Origin: Lentisphaera araneosa HTCC2155
GTDB taxonomy: Bacteria > Verrucomicrobiota > Lentisphaeria > Lentisphaerales > Lentisphaeraceae
NCBI RefSeq assembly: GCF_000170755.1
Contig: NZ_ABCK01000010.1
Span: 124,001 to 188,000 of the forward strand
Length of the DNA stretch: 64,000 nt
Reading direction: 5' to 3'
Shown: one piece after another, positions 55,431-62,500 of the stretch
Position numbering within the stretch: position 1 is the first letter of the stretch
How the letters are laid out: each line of letters opens with the position of its first letter
Translations under genes and position numbers: made by a program
The notes under the pieces: generated by a model
Database searches by the model: none
What the model was told of the DNA's origin: nothing
The model's input: only the letters and a program-made list of their open reading frames with translations

Positions 55431-55436
55431 TTAGTT
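55355..55436 (+). repeat. attC: attC of cassette 24
   Basis: 82 bp, the GAAACTGGAGTTGATAC subtype. R'' TACTAAC; R' GTTAGTT. Confidence 0.9.
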
Positions 55437-55678
55437 TATAATAAAATTAAAAATAAATTGTAGAAATGAGAGTCCAAATAAATCGCAGATGCACGAAGTT
55501 AGAATTATCTGAATCAAGATGATTTTAGAACAAAATCAGATCTGAATTATTTATCTCAAATGATAGAATTTTATAAATATAGAAATAAGAAATAAAAGAC
55601 AAAAACTAACAAACGGATCGATCTGATACTTTCGTTGTGAGTCACAATTTAGATAGAAAGTACAAATCATCCTGGACG
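55431..55678 (+). other. Cassette 25: ORF-less, family II
   Basis: 248 bp. The body is close to cassette 22 but the attC is of the CGGATCGATCTGATAC subtype, so bodies and attC types are reassorted. Confidence 0.65.
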
Positions 55679-55684
55679 TTAGAT
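55604..55684 (+). repeat. attC: attC of cassette 25
   Basis: 81 bp. R'' AACTAAC; R' GTTAGAT. Confidence 0.9.
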
Positions 55685-55972
55685 CAGAATAAAATTCATA
55701 AGAATTGATGGTAAAACACATCTTACAAAGCAAGTCACTTTATTCTTGGAATCACAGAATGAAGCTGAGTAAATGCGAACTCAGCAATTCACCAGAAGTA
55801 AACGCAAACTGTGCATCGAATACGATTCCAAGTATATGCGAAGTCAGCAAATAAAAAGAAAAATAAGTCTAATTATCAACAATTAAAAAAGAAAAGATCT
55901 AACAAGAAACTGGAGTTGATACTTTCGTTGTGAGTCACAATCTAGATAGAAAGTACGAACTCAGTTTAGACG
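55679..55972 (+). other. Cassette 26: ORF-less, family I
   Basis: 294 bp with the cassette 8 type left arm. Hairpin 2 is weakened (ATGCGAAGTCAGC instead of ATGCGGAATCAGC), while the long-range CTTGGAATC pairing is kept. Confidence 0.65.
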
Positions 55973-55978
55973 TTAGTA
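55897..55978 (+). repeat. attC: attC of cassette 26
   Basis: 82 bp. R'' ATCTAAC; R' GTTAGTA. Confidence 0.9.
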
Positions 55979-56209
55979 TATAATAAATTTAGATGATAGA
56001 AACGATTATCCCAGAATCGCGGATGCACGAATTTAGAATTATCTGAACCTATAATTTTAGAGCTAAATTGAATCAGAAATAATGATCCGATAATGATCAG
56101 AATTTTTAAATAAAAAACAAGAAAAAGAAAAAATACTAACAAGAAACTGGAGTTGATACTTTCGTTGTGAGTCACAATTTAGATAGAAAGTACGAACTCA
56201 GTTTAGACG
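55973..56209 (+). other. Cassette 27: ORF-less, family III
   Basis: 237 bp, second identical copy of cassette 24, with two other cassettes in between. Confidence 0.65.
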
Positions 56210-56215
56210 TTAGTG
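56134..56215 (+). repeat. attC: attC of cassette 27
   Basis: 82 bp. R'' TACTAAC; R' GTTAGTG. Confidence 0.9.
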
Positions 56216-56227
56216 AGAAATAAAAAT

Positions 56228-56605
56228 ATGAATAATAAAATAAACAACATCGAATTCAAAAAAGAACGTTGGAGATACTTTTCATTTGCATACATAAGTA
56301 TAGCATTTTTTCCCATTGTTCTAGGAATGTCCTACGAATCAATACAATCAAAAAATTCATTCGGAATTGCTTTATGTAGCATACTTACAATTTCATACTT
56401 GATAATAATTGTGAAATCATGCGTTAACCTTACCAAGATTGTAAAAGCTATTAAAAACAAAAAAGAATATATTGATATAAGCCCAGTTAATATCGTAACA
56501 TCAGTCACTAATAGATCACTAGAAAAACGGGAATATAAGTTCTTATTCGCGTTTGCTACACTGATTTACATATCCATAATAATTGGAATAATAATGGAAA
56601 GATAA
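56228..56605 (+). CDS. Cassette 28 membrane protein
   Basis: 125 aa from ATG 56228; an upstream in-frame codon at 56213 sits inside the R' box and is rejected. Three hydrophobic segments (YISIAFFPIVLGMSY; IALCSILTISYLIIIV; FLFAFATLIYISIIIGII) with a basic loop between the second and third (KAIKNKKEY). It ends just before the longest attC in the array. No family recognised. Confidence 0.55.
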   Translation: MNNKINNIEFKKERWRYFSFAYISIAFFPIVLGMSYESIQSKNSFGIALCSILTISYLIIIVKSCVNLTKIVKAIKNKKEYIDISPVNIVTSVTNRSLEKREYKFLFAFATLIYISIIIGIIMER

Positions 56606-56606
56606 T

Positions 56607-56725
56607 CACTAACCAACGGATCGAGCTGATACCTACGTATGTCATGAAACATGTTAGAGGTATCAACTCTTAACGTGAAACATGTTTCACGCCAAACGGG
56701 TACAAGCTCATCCTCAACGTTCTGT
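56607..56725 (+). repeat. attC: attC of cassette 28
   Basis: 119 bp, VCR-sized. It contains a GTGAAACATGTTTCAC perfect palindrome in its terminal structure. R'' CACTAAC; R' GTTCTGT. Confidence 0.9.
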
Positions 56726-57017
56726 AGGAATAATGAAAAATAATTTTAGAGCAAAGCGAATCTTAAAAAGCAACTCACTCTATTCTTGGAATCACAGAAT
56801 TAAGCTGAGTAAATGCGAACTCAGCAATTCACCAGAAGTAAACGCAAACTGTGCATCAAATACGATTCCGAGTATATGCGGAATCAGCAAATAGAATGTA
56901 GTCTTATAGAAATGAAAAATAGAAAATACAGAACAAACGGATGCACCTGATACTTTAGCTTGGCACTCAAAATGCGAAGCATTTTTCACGCCAATCTAGT
57001 ACAGGTAATCCTCAACG
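56720..57017 (+). other. Cassette 29: family I element with a possible 53-codon frame
   Basis: 298 bp. Here the family I frame does have an ATG (56733; MKNNFRAKRILKSNSLYSWN onward), ending at 56894. GATTCCGAG keeps pairing with CTTGGAATC through one G-U. Because other members lack a start, structure rather than protein is favoured. Confidence 0.55.
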
Positions 57018-57023
57018 TTCTGT
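56928..57023 (+). repeat. attC: attC of cassette 29
   Basis: 96 bp, with stem AAAATGCGAAGCATTTTT. R'' ACAGAAC; R' GTTCTGT. Confidence 0.9.
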
Positions 57024-57358
57024 AGGAATAATGAAAAATATGTTTTGAGTAAAACGAATCTGAAAAAGCAGATCTCCAAAGTCTCAATAATTAATCAACC
57101 ATTTCAAGAAACTACGGAACATAAATCAATCACATCAAAGTGAATCACCTACTCTACTGAACGCAGATTTAATCTGAGTAAATGCGGAATCAGCATTTCA
57201 CCAAACTTAAACGCAAATCATTCCTCAAAAAACGATTCCGAGTATATGCGGAATCAGCAATTAAAAAAAGAATAAAAGACAATACAGAACCAACGGATCG
57301 ATCTGATACTTTCGTTATGAGTCAAATTTTAGATAGAAAGTACAGATCATCCTCGACG
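57018..57358 (+). other. Cassette 30: ORF-less, diverged family I
   Basis: 341 bp. It keeps both ATGCGGAATCAGCA loops and GATTCCGAG. A one-base length change between the hairpins breaks the reading frame seen in other members. Confidence 0.6.
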
Positions 57359-57364
57359 TTATAC
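57284..57364 (+). repeat. attC: attC of cassette 30
   Basis: 81 bp. R'' ACAGAAC; R' GTTATAC. Confidence 0.9.
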
Positions 57365-57384
57365 TAAAAGGAAAAAATGAAAAA

Positions 57385-57849
57385 ATGAAAAAAATATTAT
57401 TATCCACAATCACTTTTTTGATCCTTCAACTGAGTAGTTATGCCACTACTAATTCAAAATATGATTTAATGAAAACCCCCACATATTTATTAGATAAACG
57501 TTTTGATTATAAAAAAGCGACTGTTAATGGAATTAAAATTGGAGATGAAATTTCAAAAATTAATTCTGACAACATAAAAGAGGATATATCTGACTATATT
57601 CACATGAAAGATGGAAGTCGCTATAAAATCAAAGATCAAACTGTAGTTGCTATAGGACTCCCACCTAATGTAGTGAAAAATTTAGGCATTAATTCTGAAC
57701 AGAAATTATTTAAAATTTTTGGACCTCATACTGATAAAAGAAGTAACGCTGTAATGATAAGGTATTATTTTGAAAAACAACATTTAAACTTTTTTTGGAA
57801 CCATCGTAAGTCAAGAAATGAACACTTATTCATTGGTAATAAATTTTAA
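57385..57849 (+). CDS. Cassette 31 secreted protein
   Basis: 154 aa, signal peptide MKKILLSTITFLILQLSSYA. The mature part contains a repeated GI-x-IGDEISKINSD / G-SRYKIKDQTVVAIGLP pattern reminiscent of small beta-sandwich inhibitors, not assignable. A two-codon mini-frame (ATG 57377) sits between the AAGG site and the true start at 57385. It ends just before its attC. Confidence 0.6.
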   Translation: MKKILLSTITFLILQLSSYATTNSKYDLMKTPTYLLDKRFDYKKATVNGIKIGDEISKINSDNIKEDISDYIHMKDGSRYKIKDQTVVAIGLPPNVVKNLGINSEQKLFKIFGPHTDKRSNAVMIRYYFEKQHLNFFWNHRKSRNEHLFIGNKF

Positions 57850-57851
57850 AA

Positions 57852-57932
57852 GTATAACCAGAAACTGGAGTTGATACTTTCGTTATGAGTCAAATTTTAG
57901 ATAGAAAGTACAACTCAGTTTAGTCGTTAGAT
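57852..57932 (+). repeat. attC: attC of cassette 31
   Basis: 81 bp. R'' GTATAAC; R' GTTAGAT. Confidence 0.9.
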
Positions 57933-58219
57933 CAGAATAAAATTCATAAGAATTGATGGAAATTCGCATCATAAGAAGCGACTCACTTTATTCTTAGAAT
58001 CACAGAATTAAGCTGAGTAAATGCGAACTCAGCAATTCACCAGAAGTAAACGCAAACTGTGCATCGAATACGATTCCAAGTATATGCGGAATCAGCAAAT
58101 AAAAAGAAATAAAAATCTAATTATCAACAGTAAAAAAGAAAAGATCTAACAAGAAACTGGAGTTGATACTTTCGTTGTGAATCAAATTTTAGATAGAAAG
58201 TACGAACTCAGTTTAGACG
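57927..58219 (+). other. Cassette 32: ORF-less, family I
   Basis: 293 bp with cassette 8 type left arm. Upstream helix strand is CTTAGAATC: the change leaves an A opposite C in the long-range pairing, one of the few mismatches in the family. Confidence 0.65.
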
Positions 58220-58225
58220 TTAGAT
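58144..58225 (+). repeat. attC: attC of cassette 32
   Basis: 82 bp. R'' ATCTAAC; R' GTTAGAT. Confidence 0.9.
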
Positions 58226-58512
58226 CAAAATAAATTTAAAATAAATTTTGTCTCAATACGTCATCTAGTGAGTAACTCACTTTATTCTTGGAATCACAGA
58301 ATTAAGCTGAGTAAATGCGATGTCAGCAATTCACCAAAAGTAAACGCAAACTGTGCATCGAACACGATTCCAAGTATATGCGGAATCAGCAAATAAAAAG
58401 AAATAAAAGTCTAATTATCAACAGTAAAAAAGAAAAGATCTAACAAACGGATCGATCTGATACTTTCGTTATGAGTCAAATTTTAGATAGAAAGTACAGA
58501 TCATCCTGGACG
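58220..58512 (+). other. Cassette 33: ORF-less, family I (mosaic)
   Basis: 293 bp. A cassette 7 type left arm is joined to the right half found in cassette 8 (GATGTC and CGAACACG variants), evidence for recombination within the family. Confidence 0.65.
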
Positions 58513-58518
58513 TTATGT
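58438..58518 (+). repeat. attC: attC of cassette 33
   Basis: 81 bp. R'' ATCTAAC; R' GTTATGT. Confidence 0.9.
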
Positions 58519-58533
58519 GACAACAAATAAACA

Positions 58534-59181
58534 ATGTATACACTCATAAAACACGAAAATAGAACTAGAGGTTGGATTCCAATTATAGTTGCAACCATAT
58601 TTTTGGGCCCATTAACACACGATGGAGAACTGATAGAAAAAAACAGTGAAATTCAAAAAATTTCAGACTATTTTATAATAGAAAATTTCATACTTCTATT
58701 TTGTCTGTTTGGTATATTAAATGGAATTAAAATTTTTATAAAACCTTATCATTTTATGTCGTGTAATTATAAGGGAATAAATATTGGTAAGAATAAACAA
58801 TTTTTCACTTGGGAACAAATAGCTGACATATCCAAAGGCCAAATACAAACAGGAGGTAAGATTAACGACCCTAAATACAGTCCTGCAATAGTTATAAAGT
58901 TAACTAATGACCTTTTTGAACATGGCATGTTCATGCATGAACATGCAAAATATATAAGTGAAAATACATTTACGTTTAAAGATGATAATCCAGAAGAAAC
59001 AATAGATAACATCCTTAAATTTTGGACCAATGATCATAAATCTAGTATACAAAATGAAATGGATCCTGAAATTAAACAATTAGTAGAATCAGGAGACACT
59101 TTAAATGCTCTTAAATTATGCAAAGAAAAATTGAACTTATCTCTCAAAGAATCACACGACTATATTAAGAAAAGCACATAA
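58534..59181 (+). CDS. Cassette 34 membrane protein with L7/L12 C-terminal-like tail
   Basis: 215 aa. Two N-terminal membrane helices (WIPIIVATIFLGP; IENFILLFCLFGILNGI), then a strand-rich segment (KQFFTWEQIADISKGQIQTG) like the PH-type domain of cassette 14. The last 35 residues (LVESGDTLNALKLCKEKLNL, then LKESHDYIKK) match the helix-turn-helix fold of the ribosomal L7/L12 C-terminus, seen in many small membrane proteins. The stop lies within R''. Possible membrane-bound sensor; function unknown. Confidence 0.6.
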   Translation: MYTLIKHENRTRGWIPIIVATIFLGPLTHDGELIEKNSEIQKISDYFIIENFILLFCLFGILNGIKIFIKPYHFMSCNYKGINIGKNKQFFTWEQIADISKGQIQTGGKINDPKYSPAIVIKLTNDLFEHGMFMHEHAKYISENTFTFKDDNPEETIDNILKFWTNDHKSSIQNEMDPEIKQLVESGDTLNALKLCKEKLNLSLKESHDYIKKST

Positions 59182-59257
59182 CAAGAAACTGGAGTTGATA
59201 CTTTCGTTGTGAATCAAATTTTAGATAGAAAGTACGAACTCAGTTTAGACGTTAGAT
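59176..59257 (+). repeat. attC: attC of cassette 34
   Basis: 82 bp. R'' ACATAAC; R' GTTAGAT. Confidence 0.9.
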
Positions 59258-59543
59258 CAGAATAAAATTTATAATAATTGATGGAAATTCGCATCTTAAA
59301 AAGCAACTCACTTTATTCTTGGAATCACAGAATTAAGCTGAGTAAATGCGAACTCAGCAATTCACCAAAAGTAAACGCAAACTGTGCATCGAATACGATT
59401 CCAAGTAGATGCGGAATCAGCAAATAAAAAGAAATAAAAGTCTAATTATCAACAGTAAAAAAGAAAAGATCTAACAAACGGATCGATCTGATACTTTCGT
59501 TATGAGTCAAATTTTAGATAGAAAGTACAGATCATCCTCGACG
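59252..59543 (+). other. Cassette 35: ORF-less, family I
   Basis: 292 bp with cassette 8 type left arm; all three helices intact. Confidence 0.7.
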
Positions 59544-59549
59544 TTAGTA
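59469..59549 (+). repeat. attC: attC of cassette 35
   Basis: 81 bp. R'' ATCTAAC; R' GTTAGTA. Confidence 0.9.
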
Positions 59550-59760
59550 TAGAATAAATTTTAATGGTAGAAACGATTATCCAATAAATCGCGGATGCAT
59601 GAATTTAGAATTATCTGAACCAAGAATTTGTTAGAACAAATTGAATCTGAAGTTTTAAATAAAAAACAAGAAATAGAAAAAAAATACTAACCAGAAACTG
59701 GAGTTGATACTTTCGTTGTGAATCAAATTTTAGATAGAAAGTACGAACTCAGTTTAGACG
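59544..59760 (+). other. Cassette 36: ORF-less, family III
   Basis: 217 bp, the shortest cassette. Diverged from cassettes 24 and 27 and missing about 20 bases downstream of the shared core. Confidence 0.65.
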
Positions 59761-59766
59761 TTAGGT
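59685..59766 (+). repeat. attC: attC of cassette 36
   Basis: 82 bp. R'' TACTAAC; R' GTTAGGT. Confidence 0.9.
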
Positions 59767-59778
59767 TGAACATAAAAA

Positions 59779-60018
59779 ATGAAAAATAAATCCATATTCT
59801 TCTTGGTAGCAGCTACCTTTTTATTCTCTGGAATTATCATATTATCATCTCATGAAAACAAAAATGTAGAATATGTAATTACAGATTCAAATGGACAAAT
59901 AATTGAAGCACCCGAAAATGAGAATTCTCGAAGATTGAAGCGACTTGGGTACTTTCAATTCACAGCTAGTTTTATCTTTCTAATCTATGGAATTAAACTA
60001 AAAAAGAACAAAACCTAA
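59779..60018 (+). CDS. Cassette 37 two-helix small membrane protein
   Basis: 79 aa: an N-terminal helix (SIFFLVAATFLFSGIIIL), a polar loop of about 30 residues (VEYVITDSNGQIIEAPEN) and a second helix (FQFTASFIFLIYGI) with a lysine tail. Hairpin topology with the loop outside. The stop TAA falls within R''. No family recognised. Confidence 0.55.
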   Translation: MKNKSIFFLVAATFLFSGIIILSSHENKNVEYVITDSNGQIIEAPENENSRRLKRLGYFQFTASFIFLIYGIKLKKNKT

Positions 60019-60094
60019 CAAGAAACTGGAGTTGATACTTTCGTTGTGAGTCACAATTTAGATAGAAAGTACGAACTCAGTTTAGACGTTCTGT
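60013..60094 (+). repeat. attC: attC of cassette 37
   Basis: 82 bp. R'' ACCTAAC; R' GTTCTGT. Confidence 0.9.
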
Positions 60095-60118
60095 AAAAAA
60101 TAAAAAAGAAGAGAAACA

Positions 60119-60931
60119 ATGGAAAACATAATCAACTATTCACTGTTTATATACCTACTAACACTCCTGATTTTAATCACTCCTCTAGAGTGGTCACAAA
60201 ACAGCAACGTAAAGCATATTAAAACACTATTTGGTATACTTACATATTTTGGAGTTATGGCTACAGGTTATACAATTGGTATATTACCTGCATTAGGGAC
60301 ATGGGTTATTTTTACCGCATATAGTATGGGTATGTTTTATTATGTCGGTCATTTAAGAGTAAATGTATATAAAATACCTCTAGATGAAAAAAACTCTTTT
60401 TTATCAGTCTTTATTATGCAGTTTATATGTTGGCCTTTTAGCCAAGGTAATATTCACAATGTATATAAATTTTCAGTTTTAAGAAAAACAGGTGCTATTA
60501 GTCCTCATAAAACTGAAAAGAAATTAAAAATTAAATCTGTTGATCAATTACTACAAACAGAATTTAATGATTGTGGTTATTGTTATGGTGTTAGTTATAG
60601 AACTGACTTAAAATTCAGAAATTCTGATGCAGTTCAAATGTTAGCTCATGACATAGGGCACATGGACTCTCACATTCCTCCCAACGGTATCAAGACATAT
60701 CTTGACCACATGAATATTGACATTGTTGCACAAGGGTTAAAAACCCTTAAAACGCTTAACTCACCTAATCATACCATTTTGAAAAATGCAATGAATAAGG
60801 TGGAAGTGGATGAAGAAGGATATATAGAAACAGAAAACTATAACGATTTAGAGGATTGGGATCAATGGGATTACGATGATGAAAATCGTTTCAAAGAATT
60901 TTTAGAAGAAAATAGAGATAAATTTAAATAA
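60119..60931 (+). CDS. Cassette 38 membrane protein with soluble acidic C-terminus
   Basis: 270 aa; AGAAGAGAAA before the ATG is the best ribosome site in the array. Three N-terminal hydrophobic segments (LFIYLLTLLILITPLEW; LFGILTYFGVMATGYTIG; WVIFTAYSMGMFYYVG), then a cytoplasmic domain with DCGYCYGVSYRTD and MLAHDIGHMDSHIPP (possible metal ligands His/Asp/Cys), then a very acidic tail (DLEDWDQWDYDDENRF). No family recognised. Confidence 0.6.
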   Translation: MENIINYSLFIYLLTLLILITPLEWSQNSNVKHIKTLFGILTYFGVMATGYTIGILPALGTWVIFTAYSMGMFYYVGHLRVNVYKIPLDEKNSFLSVFIMQFICWPFSQGNIHNVYKFSVLRKTGAISPHKTEKKLKIKSVDQLLQTEFNDCGYCYGVSYRTDLKFRNSDAVQMLAHDIGHMDSHIPPNGIKTYLDHMNIDIVAQGLKTLKTLNSPNHTILKNAMNKVEVDEEGYIETENYNDLEDWDQWDYDDENRFKEFLEENRDKFK

Positions 60932-60936
60932 ATAAT

Positions 60937-61000
60937 ACAGAACCAAGGATCGCAGTGAATACTCTCGTTCCTCGAGTATCACTAAATCCAGACGTTAGGC
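60937..61000 (+). repeat. attC: attC of cassette 38
   Basis: 64 bp with stem ATACTCTCGTTCCTCGAGTAT. R'' ACAGAAC; R' GTTAGGC. Confidence 0.9.
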
Positions 61001-61010
61001 TGTAATAATA

Positions 61011-61427
61011 ATGAAAAAAGATAAAGATCATTTTGGATTAGGAACATTATTTGGCATAATTCTTTTTGGAATAAAAATCATATCAAATGATTCGTTGCTC
61101 ATTCAAATTACTGAAAAGAATTATTATCAACCCTCAAAAGTTGCATGTGTTCTATTTTTAATAATTGTTGCCATATACTTATTTTTGAAAATTTTTAAAG
61201 AATATAAACACTTTACGAAATTCATAAAAACTTATATAACTTTAGATATAGCCATATTAATAATTATCTTTTATATAGATATATTTTTCGATAAATACTT
61301 TTCTTATAAATCTAGATCATACTCAAGGTACAATTTTTCTGGACTGTACCCTTTAATAATCTTTATCTGTACATTCTATAGTTTAATCACATCTATCAAA
61401 TCACTAAAAAATAAGACAATAGCCTAA
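61011..61427 (+). CDS. Cassette 39 four-helix membrane protein
   Basis: 138 aa; hydrophobic segments near 9-25, 44-60, 75-92 and 112-128, with basic and tyrosine-rich loops (YFSYKSRSYSRYNFS). No conserved motif recognised. It ends inside R'' (GCCTAAC supplies TAA). Confidence 0.55.
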   Translation: MKKDKDHFGLGTLFGIILFGIKIISNDSLLIQITEKNYYQPSKVACVLFLIIVAIYLFLKIFKEYKHFTKFIKTYITLDIAILIIIFYIDIFFDKYFSYKSRSYSRYNFSGLYPLIIFICTFYSLITSIKSLKNKTIA

Positions 61428-61503
61428 CAAGAAACTGGAGTTGATACTTTCGTTATGAATCAAATTTTAGATAGAAAGTACGAACTCAGTTTAGACGTTA
61501 TGG
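61422..61503 (+). repeat. attC: attC of cassette 39
   Basis: 82 bp. R'' GCCTAAC; R' GTTATGG. Confidence 0.9.
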
Positions 61504-61525
61504 TAATAAATAAAGACAGAAAATA

Positions 61526-62068
61526 GTGCGAACCCCACTTACAAAAAAAACTCAGATAGTTATAGCTATTTTTATTCTTTTGTTATTTGGCCTAAGTTTA
61601 AAATTTAAATATTCTGAATCTAACATAAAAGATTTTAAAAAGACTTGGGCAAACACTTACTTAAAAAAGTTTTTCAACATAAATCAGGTTAACTCAAGAA
61701 AACAATTTCAATTAACTGATTCTATGATGGGACGCACATATTGTGCGTTAAAAGGATCAGCAACAGTTAAAAGTGAAAAATCATTAGAGAGCTTCATAAA
61801 GAAATTAAGCTCACAGAAAGTTAACAAAATTGAAGTTCTCAATGACAAGCAATTAATTTTACACTTTGTACAAAGAGAAGTTCATTTCTTTTACCCCAAT
61901 GCGAAATCATTAAGAAATCAAATTATGAATCGCGCTCAAGGTTATGTTTATTACTTTTATGTAAACGAAGGTGCTCCTATTCTCATTTTCAAAAGCGATG
62001 AAACTACATTTAAAATCAAATCCTATTTCCCATGGAACAACACAGTACTCGAAAAAGGAAAACCATAA
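61526..62068 (+). CDS. Cassette 40 single-span membrane-anchored protein
   Basis: 180 aa with a GTG start at 61526; no in-frame ATG lies closer to the cassette boundary. One N-terminal helix (IVIAIFILLLFGLSL), then a soluble domain of about 150 residues with alternating strands (KKLSSQKVNKIEVLNDKQLI; RAQGYVYYFYVNEGAPILIF). No family recognised. The stop TAA lies in the R'' box (CCATAAC). Confidence 0.55.
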   Translation: MRTPLTKKTQIVIAIFILLLFGLSLKFKYSESNIKDFKKTWANTYLKKFFNINQVNSRKQFQLTDSMMGRTYCALKGSATVKSEKSLESFIKKLSSQKVNKIEVLNDKQLILHFVQREVHFFYPNAKSLRNQIMNRAQGYVYYFYVNEGAPILIFKSDETTFKIKSYFPWNNTVLEKGKP

Positions 62069-62126
62069 CCAAGGATCGGAGTTGAGATTCTCGTACCTCG
62101 AATCCAACTCAATCCAGACGTTAGAT
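62063..62126 (+). repeat. attC: attC of cassette 40
   Basis: 64 bp. R'' CCATAAC; R' GTTAGAT. Confidence 0.9.
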
Positions 62127-62412
62127 CAGAATAAATTTAAAATATATTTTATCTTAATACGTCATCTACTTAGCGACTCTCTTTATTCTTGGAATCACAG
62201 AATTAAGCTGATTAAATGCGAACTCAGCAATTCAACAGAAGCAAGCGCAAACTACGCATCAAATACGATTCCAAGTATATGCGGAATCGCAAATAAAAAG
62301 AAATAAAAGTCTAATTATAAACAATCAAAGAGAAAAGATCTAACAAATCACTGGAGTAGATACTTTCGTTTGGAGTCAAATTTTAAATAGAAAGTACTAC
62401 TCAGTTCAGACG
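62121..62412 (+). other. Cassette 41: ORF-less, family I
   Basis: 292 bp, apparently identical to cassette 21 and placed directly before a transposase cassette, as cassette 8 is. Confidence 0.7.
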
Positions 62413-62418
62413 TTGTAC
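62338..62418 (+). repeat. attC: attC of cassette 41
   Basis: 81 bp. R'' ATCTAAC; R' GTTGTAC. Confidence 0.9.
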
Positions 62419-62500
62419 TAAAAAACAATTAAAAAAACATACTAAGAATTGTAAGCTAAGCTCACATGTATTATTTACCTAAATAAGGTAGGTAAAAGGT

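Noticed and set aside
55187-56175. Hydrophobic 69-residue minus-strand ORF present twice
   Set aside because: Both copies are in identical family III cassettes and read through attC; repetition reflects DNA duplication, and cassette 36 does not keep it.
47226-62412. Conserved frame SLYSWNHRIKL...GIS through family I cassettes as a real small protein
   Set aside because: Most copies have no ATG, GTG or TTG at its start, cassette 30 has a one-base length change in the middle, and the conserved parts coincide with base-paired segments.
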